29,345 bases of DNA from positions 1 to 29,345 of IMG/VR virus record IMGVR_UViG_3300044799_000339, one strand, 5' to 3'. Source of the DNA: a virus. Under the pieces are notes generated by a model. The model was not told where the DNA came from, did no database searches, and saw only the letters and a program-made list of their open reading frames with translations. Below are positions 20,827 to 28,018 of this stretch, piece by piece. Made by a program: the position numbers and the translations under genes. Position 1 is the first letter of the stretch, and the number at the start of each line of letters is the position of its first letter.

Positions 20827-20937
20827 TTAATTCCGCCCCCGGCGAGCAGGGATACTTTCAATTAAACCTTGAAGCACTTTGGCATCATAATCTGCCAGTA
20901 CGGTTTGAATTTGTTGGAATATTTGGCTAGTGTTCAT
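20827..20937 (-). CDS. Small protein, 36 aa, with a possible frameshifted zinc-finger extension
   Basis: 36-aa frame (MNTSQIFQQIQTVLADYDAK, ending LIESIPARRGRN). AAGGAG is spaced 6 nt from the ATG at 20937. Right after PARR the -1 frame reads PGAELIRRCPECAANYERIE, a zinc-knuckle-like sequence continuing to a stop at 20693-20695. I associate that combination (RR-PGAEL...CPEC) with one protein in other phages. The break is in a G-run (CCGGGGGCGG), so a deletion of about 4 nt or a sequencing error could have split one gene. The downstream frame has no start of its own. Confidence 0.5.
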   Translation of the reverse strand: MNTSQIFQQIQTVLADYDAKVLQGLIESIPARRGRN

Positions 20938-20962
20938 GTCCATCTCCTTATCTAATGATTAA

Positions 20963-20991
20963 ATTATAGTTTAAGCAATCTACTTAGACAA
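20963..20991 (-). promoter_or_regulatory. Minus-strand sigma70 promoter (TTGTCT-N17-TATAAT)
   Basis: TTGTCT (20986-20991), exactly 17 nt, then a perfect TATAAT (20963-20968), 25 bp upstream of the ATG at 20937. It makes the minus-strand island an independently expressed unit inside the late region. The rest of the gap up to 21101 is AT-rich with nothing else recognisable. Confidence 0.7.
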
Positions 20992-21101
20992 GCCCTTTTT
21001 GCAAATAAATCTAAAATAAATAGGATCACAATTCTTTTCCTGCAATTTTCAATAACTGGGATAATACGGCAGTCAACCTTTAATTGCTTCGGGCATTCCA
21101 A

Positions 21102-21797
21102 ATGGCACAGTTTTTCGCTTATGTTCATGCTAGACCTGAAACAATAAATCCTAGCGGCATTTTCTATGTCGGAAAAGGCAATATTACAAGAGTGAAAAAA
21201 ATAGAACGCCGAAACCGGCATCACTCCAACATTGTCTCCAAATATGGTGCTGAAAACATTCTTGTTGGGAAACTTGAATGCTCTTCAGAAGAGATTGCTT
21301 TCGAGTTGGAAAAAGGTTTGATCAAATGTCTGCAGAGAGCTGGTATTAATTTAACCAATCGAACAGAAGGCGGAGATGGTGTTTCCGGATTAAAATTTTC
21401 AAGCTCCTCGAAAGAAAAGATGTCTTTATCTGCACAATTGAGATTTCAAAATCCAGAAGAACAACAAAAACAATCAGCAGCCCAAAAGAAACGATTTCAA
21501 AATCCAGAAGAACGTCTCAAACATAAGTTAGCTACTTGTTCTCCCGAAGCCCGGGAAAGACAAGCTGCTGGAACCCGCGGTAAGAAGCGCACTGTTGAGT
21601 CTAAAGAGAAAATGGCAATCGCCGCCATTGCTCGTTCTACACCTGAAGCAAATTTAAAACATTCGAATAAAATGAAAGAAGCATGGACCGATCCAGAAAA
21701 ACGAAAAAGAATGGCAGATTCCCAAAAGTTGCGACGTGAAAAGGAATGGCAGATTATGTTAAGCAATCTAAAGGATAACCCATGGCGCAAAGAATAA
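21102..21797 (+). CDS. GIY-YIG homing endonuclease
   Basis: 231-aa free-standing GIY-YIG nuclease. The GIY-like strand is FFAYVHARP (4-12) and the YIG-like strand is IFYVGKGN (20-27). A catalytic-type Glu falls in FELEKGLIK. It is followed by DNA-binding NUMOD3-like segments (SSSSKEKMS, TVESKEKM) with an internal repeat FQNPEE. I choose the ATG at 21102; a TTG at 21084 is in frame but lacks support. Its 3' end overlaps the portal start by 16 nt. It lies between terminase and portal, near the intein site, and probably targets a nearby late gene. AT-rich, lysine-rich coding supports transfer. Confidence 0.85.
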   Translation: MAQFFAYVHARPETINPSGIFYVGKGNITRVKKIERRNRHHSNIVSKYGAENILVGKLECSSEEIAFELEKGLIKCLQRAGINLTNRTEGGDGVSGLKFSSSSKEKMSLSAQLRFQNPEEQQKQSAAQKKRFQNPEERLKHKLATCSPEARERQAAGTRGKKRTVESKEKMAIAAIARSTPEANLKHSNKMKEAWTDPEKRKRMADSQKLRREKEWQIMLSNLKDNPWRKE

Positions 21798-23257
21798 AAA
21801 GTGTGGTTCGCACAGCTAAGTCCGCTTTGACGAAGGATGATAAGGCTAGAGAAAGTGCCATAAAGAAGAATTCCAAAGCGTTCGATAGCTTTCAAAATTT
21901 CGCCCATAACCTCGGTATTGGTGCGGACAACGCCATGTCGAGTTCTTCTTATGGCTTCAATCCAATCACCCGCAACAGAACTCTACTCGAATGGATCCAT
22001 AGGGGATCTTGGTTGGGTGGGATCGCTGTAGATTGTGTTGCTGATGACATGACCCGAGCTGGTGTTGAAATCCAAGGTGCAATTGATCCGGACGACATCC
22101 AGAAGATCGACGAGTGTGCAGTTTCACTGGGCGTCTGGAATGTCATTAACGATACAGTCAAATGGTCACGGCTTTACGGTGGCGCGATTGCTGTACTGTT
22201 GATTGATGGTCAAGATGTATCAACACCGCTCCGTTTGAACACAATTAAGAAAGGTCAGTTCAGAGGTTTGCTTTCTCTCGATCGCTGGATGGTTGAACCA
22301 AGTCTCAACGATCTTGTCACGGAATTCGGCCCTCATCTTGGACAGCCGAAATATTATAGTGTCACTGCCCAAGCGCCGGCATTGTCGCGTATGAAAATAC
22401 ACCATTCCCGGTGTTTGCGGCTTGAGGGAATACGTCTACCCTATTGGCAAAAAGTAATGGAGAACCTTTGGGGCCTTTCGGTCATTGAACGCCTGTACGA
22501 TCGCATGATTGCTTTCGATAGTGCTACAACCGGCGCGGCCCAGTTGGTCTATAAAGCATATATCCGTACTTACAAGATTAAGGACATGCGTGAAGTGGTT
22601 GCCGCGGGTGGTGATGCTTTGGCAGGCTTAACCAAATACGTCGACATGATGCGCCGCTTCCAAGGTATTGAAGGCATGACCCTGTTGGATGCTGAGGACG
22701 ACTTCGACGGAAGCTCGCATGGGGCATTTGCAGGCTTGTCGGATGCTCTACAACAATTCGGCCAACAGCTTTCCGGCGCATTGCAAATTCCATTGGTACG
22801 TCTGTTCGGGCAATCCCCGGCAGGTTTCAGCACAGGTGAAACAGACCTGCGGAATTATTACGACACCATCAAGCAACAGCAGGAAAAAGAACTGCGTGTT
22901 CCTGTGACCAACATTTACCGTTGCATTGCGGCATCTGAAGGAATTGAGTTGCCGGTTGGAACGCGGGTGAACTTCAATTCCCTGTGGCAACTGGGTGAAG
23001 ACGAGAAGGCCAACATTTCTCAAACTGTTTGCGATACGGTTTCCAAGGCTGAAGAATCTGGTTTAATTGATCGGGCAACGGCGTTGAAGGAACTTCGCCA
23101 ATCTAGTCAAGTGACTGGGGTGTTCACCAATATCACAGACGAAATGATTTCGGACGCAGAGGGTGAAGGCCCACCCTTTGGAGAAACGCCAGAAGAAAAT
23201 TCGGAGCATAAAGTGCCAGCACCAAAGGCAAATCCATTGGAGAAAGAATCGGAGTGA
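21782..23257 (+). CDS. Portal protein (DUF1073 family)
   Basis: 491-aa portal, the dodecameric channel through which DNA enters and leaves the head. FNPITRNRTLLEWIHRGSWL, then GGIAVDCVADDMTRAGVEI, and LSGALQIPLVRLFGQSPAGF are typical of the DUF1073 portal family (also labelled Acb1-family in some annotations, which need not imply anti-CBASS activity here). AAGGAT lies upstream of the ATG at 21782. The stop overlaps the next gene as GTGA. The C-terminus is acidic (EGEGPPFGETPEENSE). Strong call by domain and by order. Confidence 0.9.
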   Translation: MAQRIKSVVRTAKSALTKDDKARESAIKKNSKAFDSFQNFAHNLGIGADNAMSSSSYGFNPITRNRTLLEWIHRGSWLGGIAVDCVADDMTRAGVEIQGAIDPDDIQKIDECAVSLGVWNVINDTVKWSRLYGGAIAVLLIDGQDVSTPLRLNTIKKGQFRGLLSLDRWMVEPSLNDLVTEFGPHLGQPKYYSVTAQAPALSRMKIHHSRCLRLEGIRLPYWQKVMENLWGLSVIERLYDRMIAFDSATTGAAQLVYKAYIRTYKIKDMREVVAAGGDALAGLTKYVDMMRRFQGIEGMTLLDAEDDFDGSSHGAFAGLSDALQQFGQQLSGALQIPLVRLFGQSPAGFSTGETDLRNYYDTIKQQQEKELRVPVTNIYRCIAASEGIELPVGTRVNFNSLWQLGEDEKANISQTVCDTVSKAEESGLIDRATALKELRQSSQVTGVFTNITDEMISDAEGEGPPFGETPEENSEHKVPAPKANPLEKESE

Positions 23258-24009
23258 AAACTCGCGACGATCTTTCTGACGGTGAACTCCGCCGTCAAGC
23301 CCGAGAACGCTTTGCTACTGCACAACGTCTTGAAAATGAATACATGCGGGCATTGCGAAACCTGACCCGGCAGATCGATTCCATGGTTAAGCACATGGCA
23401 GGCCGGCCGAACGAATTGCAGAAATTGCTTCGCCAATATTCACAGACCATTGAACCATGGGCAAGAAGCGTAGCGGAAAAGATGGTTACGCGGATTGCCC
23501 GTAAGGACGAGAACGCTTGGGCGCAGCTCGGCAAGACCATGGGACGGCATTTGCGGAAAGAATTGCAGGATGCTCCAACCGGACAGACGTTGCGACAATT
23601 TTTAGACGAACAAGTTCATCTCATCACAAGTCTGCCAATTGACGCTGCCGAACGTGTCCACAAGTTGACTCTTGAAGGTCTTGTTCAAGGAACTAGAGCA
23701 AAAGAAATTGCTTCTGAAATTATGCTGACCGGCAAGGTGATTGAAAGCCGGGCAAAGCTAATAGCCCGAACCGAAATAGCAAGAACGGCTTCCGGGTTAA
23801 CTTTGGCACGTTCTGCCCATGTTGGCGTGACCCATTACGTGTGGAGAACATCCGGCGATTCTACGGTTCGGGAAAGTCACAAGAAAATGAATGGTGCTGT
23901 AATCCCAATCGACGCAGCACCAGAAGTTGAACCGGGGCACAGATACCATGCTGGGCAATTTCCAAATTGCAGGTGCTACCCGCAACCAATTATCACAGAA
24001 AATGATTAA
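23254..24009 (+). CDS. Head morphogenesis protein (SPP1 gp7/Mu F-like)
   Basis: 251-aa minor head protein of the Phage_Mu_F (SPP1 gp7) family. The diagnostic C-terminal region has ARTEIARTASGLTLA, then YVWRTSGDSTVRESHKKM, NGAVIPID and HAGQFPNCRCYPQP. It binds the portal and helps prohead assembly or DNA ejection. It begins at a GTG within a GTGA overlap with the portal, its usual neighbour. High confidence in the family. Confidence 0.9.
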   Translation: MKTRDDLSDGELRRQARERFATAQRLENEYMRALRNLTRQIDSMVKHMAGRPNELQKLLRQYSQTIEPWARSVAEKMVTRIARKDENAWAQLGKTMGRHLRKELQDAPTGQTLRQFLDEQVHLITSLPIDAAERVHKLTLEGLVQGTRAKEIASEIMLTGKVIESRAKLIARTEIARTASGLTLARSAHVGVTHYVWRTSGDSTVRESHKKMNGAVIPIDAAPEVEPGHRYHAGQFPNCRCYPQPIITEND

Positions 24010-24028
24010 CCAAACGAAAGGAAATCCC

Positions 24029-24904
24029 ATGAAAAAGCTTCTATTTGCAATTTGCATGCTGCTCGCTTCCTTCACAGCAAACGCATACCAAACCTATTCC
24101 GCTGCCGGCACATCTGACACGGTGATTGTGGTCAATCCTGCAACCGGCAAGCCTGTTCTGCAGCAAGACACAATCAATTCGCTGAACAGCGGTCAACCAA
24201 CTCGAACATTTGGGTACGTTTTCGGGCGCAACAGTGCAGTCAACAATGTTCGTTGCGATTTATGGGATGGGCCGACTTGCACTTATGTCTTCCCGACTGC
24301 TGCCCAACAGATGACGATTGTCTCCTCAAGTGCTAGCGATACACTTGCGGGAACCGGTGCGCAAAAGGTGATGATCCATTATTTGGACAACAATTACAAC
24401 ATGCAGGCGGAAACGATTTCATTGAATGGAACAACGCCCGTTAATACAGTGGCAACCAACATCCTCCGCATTAATGCTTTCCATATTTATCAACTTGGTT
24501 CCGGTGGCGCTTCTGTTGGGAACATTAGCGTCAAAAATCTTGCCGGTGCAGTCACCTATTCTTATGTGCAATTGGGCTATGATGCAGCACGGCAAGCTAT
24601 ATACACGGTTCCATCTGGGATGGTTGGTTACATCAACCATTGGCAGGCTTCCAGCGGTACAGCTAGCGGTTCCCATTTCACCAGAATCGCGTTGCGTGCG
24701 ACAGCACATGAGGGCAATCTTCTGCCCGGTGTATTTCGTGCAATTGACGAAGTCGGGACGCTGAATAACGGAATGGAAATCACGCTTCCTATCCCAATTC
24801 GCATTCCGGCAATGGCGGATGTAAAAATGACTGCCATAAGTGATTCTGCAAGTGCAAACGCGATCACAATGGGTGCTATCATGGGTTGGTTCGAAACACA
24901 ATAA
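24029..24904 (+). CDS. Signal-peptide protein in the head-gene cluster, 291 aa
   Basis: 291-aa protein starting with a clear Sec signal peptide (MKKLLFAICMLLASFTANA, cut likely after TANA near residue 19). The rest is beta-rich: TRTFGYVFGRNSAVNNVRC, then GASVGNISVKNLAGA, YTVPSGMVGYINHWQ and a C-terminal MGWFETQ, resembling phage receptor-binding or head-fibre proteins. I place the start at 24029 (AAAGGAAATCCC upstream); the frame is open to 23927 but that overlaps the previous gene. A virion protein with a secretion signal is unusual. Function unknown. Confidence 0.7.
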   Translation: MKKLLFAICMLLASFTANAYQTYSAAGTSDTVIVVNPATGKPVLQQDTINSLNSGQPTRTFGYVFGRNSAVNNVRCDLWDGPTCTYVFPTAAQQMTIVSSSASDTLAGTGAQKVMIHYLDNNYNMQAETISLNGTTPVNTVATNILRINAFHIYQLGSGGASVGNISVKNLAGAVTYSYVQLGYDAARQAIYTVPSGMVGYINHWQASSGTASGSHFTRIALRATAHEGNLLPGVFRAIDEVGTLNNGMEITLPIPIRIPAMADVKMTAISDSASANAITMGAIMGWFETQ

Positions 24905-24909
24905 CTTTC

Positions 24910-24932
24910 TTGATCCTTTTTAAAAGAATCAA
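24910..24932. repeat. AT-rich palindrome between the two secreted-protein genes
   Basis: TTGATCCTTTT and AAAAGAATCAA (24910-24920, 24922-24932) are reverse complements with one mismatch around a single T. Located 5 bp after a stop codon in the 96-bp gap. It could be a weak bidirectional terminator or a protein-binding site; not convincing alone. Confidence 0.35.
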
Positions 24933-25000
24933 TTGCGATGATGAAATAAGTGTCGTAAAATTCAACTGTCTAATTATCCTATCTATAAAGGAATTTGTCC

Positions 25001-26047
25001 ATGAAAAAGAGCCTCCGAATTTTTGTTGTTGGAATGGCGCTGATGGCACAAGCTGCTGTCGCCATGGCTGACGCTACTTATGCCTATACCAATCCAACCT
25101 ACATCCCGACCGCCGTTTCTGATCCGGCAACCTATTCGGCACCTGCCGACTACGTTTTCCAGTCCAACGACATCAGCACTGCAACTGTTCGGATTAGCGG
25201 GACTTGTACTTCTTTGGCTTCCGCTGTTCAGGGAACAAACGATGGAACGAACTGGACGACCCTTCAGGCAATCCCTGTTGCCGGTGGATCGGTTGTAACT
25301 TCGCTTACTGGTGCCGGTTTCTGGCGTGCAAATACAGCCGGCTTCACCAAGTCGCGATTGCATATCACCGCGTTGACGGCTGCTTGCACTGTGGCAATGG
25401 CTGGTACTTCCTCGCCTGGCGCTTTGTATCTGATGAACCCGAATACGCAAACCAATCCAATCAGCATTGTTGATTCGACTGCTGCTTACAACTGGGCCAT
25501 CAGTTCCCTTGGCATTGGTTCGGTGGCAATCACCAATGGCACCCAGACCATGCCAACCATGGATGCGGCCGCTCGTGCTGGCTTCGTTAAAATGACGGAT
25601 GGTACTACGGTCGCCGGTGTTACTGTTGCTTCTACTGTGCCGGTTGCAGCAACGCCTGCTCTGGTGGTTGCTCAATCGCCGAATGTGATTGATCCTTGTG
25701 CATCTTCGATGATTGCCAAGTCCAGCGCCATCATCAATCAAAGTTCCAGCGCGACAACTAAGGTGGTTGATGTCTCGGCCTCCACAGTGATTTATGTGTG
25801 CGGTTTTACAGCAACGGCCTCAGGCACTTCCCCGGCCTTCACGTTCACCTCCGGCACTCACGTTTCGGCGGACTGCGACACTGGTGCGGCGCTCTTGTCC
25901 GGTGCCATGGTTCCTTCGGCCACTGTTGGTGTGGTGAGCGCCGGTTATGGCGGCACGATGTTCAAAACTGCCGCTGCCAAACAGCTTTGCTTGACCACTG
26001 GGGCAACTACCAGCGTTCAAGGTGTCCTCAGCTACGTCCAACAGTAA
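25001..26047 (+). CDS. Second signal-peptide protein in the head-gene cluster, 348 aa
   Basis: 348-aa protein, the neighbour of the previous one. It has a Sec signal peptide (MKKSLRIFVVGMALMAQAAV, cut likely around AMADA near residue 24), then an Ala/Thr-rich beta-structured chain with Cys (CTSLAS, CTVAMA, CASSMIA, CGFTATA, CDTGAA, CLTTGA) that could form disulphides. AAAGGA stands about 8 nt before the ATG at 25001. A TTG at 24995 is in frame and would add two residues. Likely exported or virion surface; role unknown. Confidence 0.65.
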   Translation: MKKSLRIFVVGMALMAQAAVAMADATYAYTNPTYIPTAVSDPATYSAPADYVFQSNDISTATVRISGTCTSLASAVQGTNDGTNWTTLQAIPVAGGSVVTSLTGAGFWRANTAGFTKSRLHITALTAACTVAMAGTSSPGALYLMNPNTQTNPISIVDSTAAYNWAISSLGIGSVAITNGTQTMPTMDAAARAGFVKMTDGTTVAGVTVASTVPVAATPALVVAQSPNVIDPCASSMIAKSSAIINQSSSATTKVVDVSASTVIYVCGFTATASGTSPAFTFTSGTHVSADCDTGAALLSGAMVPSATVGVVSAGYGGTMFKTAAAKQLCLTTGATTSVQGVLSYVQQ

Positions 26048-26054
26048 GACAAAC

Positions 26055-27413
26055 ATGGCACGCGGAACTTTCTTTACAACAAGCAATCTTGGCCCAAAAC
26101 AGAGCTTGACACCGGAAGGTTTCCTGCTGTGTGAAGAAGTTTCGCTTGCCAGAACCGGGATGATGATTTACGGCCCGGACGAAACGCCAATTGAAGCAGG
26201 GCCGGATGGTGTGGCAAAGATTTTCCGCGAGGCTGAGGATGTGTTCCATCCTGACACCATTGCGAGCGCACAAGGCAAGCCGGTAACAAACGATCACCCG
26301 GATAATGATGTCACACCGGAATCTTGGAAAGAACTGGCTCACGGCTTTGCGATGAATGTTCGGCGCGGTGAAGGTGCAATGGATGATCTGCTATTGGCCG
26401 ACTTGCTTATCACCACTCCAGAAGGCATTAAAGAAGTGCAGTCCGGAAAGCGTGAAATCAGCCTCGGTTATGAAGCTGATTACGAAGACTTGGCTCCCGG
26501 TGCAGGAAAGCAATCGAACATAATCATCAATCATATTGCATTGGTCGAACAAGGACGCTGCGGGCCACGTTGCGCAATCAGTGACAGCAAACCAACTTCA
26601 ACGAAAGGAAGCACAATGAAAGGCAAAAACAAAATTCTGGACGCAATGATGCGCGCTTTCAAAGCGAAGGACGCCGAGGAAGTCGAAAAGATTGCCGAGG
26701 AAGTTAAGGACGAAGGTAAAGGCATGGGCATCGGTGAAGGCTCCGACACTCATATTCACATCCATGCTGCAGGTAAAGACGATGAAGAGCCCAGCAACAT
26801 CACCCAAGATGACGAAGGTGGCGATTTTGCCGCGTTCAAAGAGCAGAACGATGCTGAACATGCCGAATTCCGTGAAGCGATTGCCGCCCTGCAAAAGCAG
26901 GTTGCCGAACTGGGTGGCGGCACTCGGGATGCTGACGAAGCCGAAGAAGAAAAGATGAAGAAAGAAGCCGCCGACGAAGTGCCAGAAGAATTCAAGGAAG
27001 AAGCTGCCAAAGCGAAAGACTCTGCTTACCTTGGCGATTCGTTCCGTGACACTGTGGCAATGGCTGAAATCCTCGTTCCCGGCATCAAGGTGCCAACCTT
27101 CGATCGTTCCGCCAAACCCGGCGCGTCCTTCAAGAAGATTTGCGGCCTGCGCCGCCAAGCTCTCGACCTCGCCTACGTGCAGCCGGAAACTCGTGGCGTT
27201 CTGGACGATCTGTTGGGCGGCAAGAAGATGGACGCCAGCAACATGACCTGTGACGCAGTTCGTATCCTGTTCCTCTCGGCCTCAGCAATGAAGCGCAGTA
27301 TGAATAACGGTGCTCGTGGAAATGCAACGGCTGACACTGGGGCGAAACAGGCAGGCCCGATGACCTTGGCAGGACTGAACGCCAAGAACCGCGAACGCTA
27401 CGCCGACAAGTAA
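26055..27413 (+). CDS. Prohead protease/scaffold fusion (DUF2213 family)
   Basis: 452-aa protein. Residues 1-~178 form a DUF2213-type head maturation protease: TPEGFLLCEEVSLARTG, then VTNDHP with His81, and REISLGYEADY with Ser136, the two expected catalytic residues. The remainder is an acidic, coiled-coil scaffold (KDAEEVEKIAEEVKDEGKG, EFREAIAALQKQVAELGG). This is the classical protease-scaffold arrangement. A GTG at 26022 would overlap the previous gene; I prefer the ATG at 26055. A nested start within it probably makes the scaffold alone. Upstream of the decoration and capsid genes as expected. Confidence 0.85.
   Translation: MARGTFFTTSNLGPKQSLTPEGFLLCEEVSLARTGMMIYGPDETPIEAGPDGVAKIFREAEDVFHPDTIASAQGKPVTNDHPDNDVTPESWKELAHGFAMNVRRGEGAMDDLLLADLLITTPEGIKEVQSGKREISLGYEADYEDLAPGAGKQSNIIINHIALVEQGRCGPRCAISDSKPTSTKGSTMKGKNKILDAMMRAFKAKDAEEVEKIAEEVKDEGKGMGIGEGSDTHIHIHAAGKDDEEPSNITQDDEGGDFAAFKEQNDAEHAEFREAIAALQKQVAELGGGTRDADEAEEEKMKKEAADEVPEEFKEEAAKAKDSAYLGDSFRDTVAMAEILVPGIKVPTFDRSAKPGASFKKICGLRRQALDLAYVQPETRGVLDDLLGGKKMDASNMTCDAVRILFLSASAMKRSMNNGARGNATADTGAKQAGPMTLAGLNAKNRERYADK
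26604..26610 (+). promoter_or_regulatory. Internal ribosome binding site for the nested scaffold
   Basis: AAAGGAA lies 5 nt before an in-frame ATG at 26616 inside the protease/scaffold gene. A ribosome binding site this good inside a coding region, exactly at the protease/scaffold border, indicates internal initiation. Confidence 0.7.
26616..27413 (+). CDS. Nested in-frame scaffold protein, 265 aa
   Basis: Second product of the protease/scaffold gene, beginning at Met188 (MKGKNKILDAMMRAFKAKD). It contains only the scaffold part: acidic helices and a coiled coil, then a C-terminal domain ending AGLNAKNRERYADK. This parallels lambda C/Nu3, where the scaffold is translated from within the protease gene. 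Evidence is the well-spaced internal ribosome binding site and the domain border. It would supply excess scaffold for shell assembly. Confidence 0.65.
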   Translation: MKGKNKILDAMMRAFKAKDAEEVEKIAEEVKDEGKGMGIGEGSDTHIHIHAAGKDDEEPSNITQDDEGGDFAAFKEQNDAEHAEFREAIAALQKQVAELGGGTRDADEAEEEKMKKEAADEVPEEFKEEAAKAKDSAYLGDSFRDTVAMAEILVPGIKVPTFDRSAKPGASFKKICGLRRQALDLAYVQPETRGVLDDLLGGKKMDASNMTCDAVRILFLSASAMKRSMNNGARGNATADTGAKQAGPMTLAGLNAKNRERYADK

Positions 27414-27440
27414 CGAACTATTAATTATCAGGAGAAACAC

Positions 27441-27992
27441 ATGAAAACTCGCTCGAAAACCAAAGACGTTGCATTCGGCTTCCGCATGGGTGCCGGTTTT
27501 GCCGGTGACGTGAACCGTACCCATCCTGTCAGCATTGAGCCTTGCTTGATCGACTCCGTGTCGCCGCCGACCGCTTACGGCCAAGCCGTTTTGATCGACG
27601 CCAATGTCGATGCCGGAACCAATGGCGTTCGTCCTTACGTCACCGGCGACACTTCACAAGCCCCTTGGGGTGTAACGGTTCGCCCGTATCCCTCGCAACA
27701 GGCTTCATCCACCACGGACTTCGGCGGCGCAGCTTTCGGTGCAGCGACCCCTCCTATTTCCGGCGTGATCGACGTGATGCGTGCTGGTTACATCATGGTC
27801 AACCTTCCTTTCGGCGGCTCGCCTGCCAAGGGTGGCCCTGTATATGTTCGTGTTGCTACAACTTCCGGCAATCATATCATGGGCTCTTTCGAGGCAGCTT
27901 CCGACACCTCGAATAGCATTCTGTTGACCAATTGCGTTTTCAACGGCCCTGCCGATGCGAATGGTAATTGCGAAATCGCTTTTAATATTTAA
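27441..27992 (+). CDS. Head decoration/structural cement-like protein, 183 aa
   Basis: 183-aa protein between protease/scaffold and major capsid protein, the normal position for a decoration or cement protein. It is Gly/Val-rich and beta-structured (GAGFAGDVNRTHPVSIEPCL, GVRPYVTGDTSQAPWGVTVR, GVIDVMRAGYIMVNLPFGG). AGGAG lies 8 nt before the ATG. The role is deduced mostly from position and composition; I cannot tie it to a single named family with certainty. Confidence 0.65.
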   Translation: MKTRSKTKDVAFGFRMGAGFAGDVNRTHPVSIEPCLIDSVSPPTAYGQAVLIDANVDAGTNGVRPYVTGDTSQAPWGVTVRPYPSQQASSTTDFGGAAFGAATPPISGVIDVMRAGYIMVNLPFGGSPAKGGPVYVRVATTSGNHIMGSFEAASDTSNSILLTNCVFNGPADANGNCEIAFNI

Positions 27993-28018
27993 CCGGCTAA
28001 CTCGAAAAGGACAATGCC

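Noticed and set aside
21782-23257. Portal as an anti-CBASS Acb1 effector
   Set aside because: Some automatic annotations use this label for DUF1073 proteins, but length, position and sequence here are those of a portal; I saw no evidence for nuclease activity.
24961-24989. Promoter TTCAAC-N17-TATAAA upstream of the second signal-peptide gene
   Set aside because: Transcription would begin at about 24996, downstream of the ribosome binding site AAAGGA, so it could not serve that gene properly.
26022-26054. GTG start adding 11 residues to the protease/scaffold
   Set aside because: It overlaps the end of the preceding gene and has no ribosome binding site; the protease motif begins just after the ATG at 26055.
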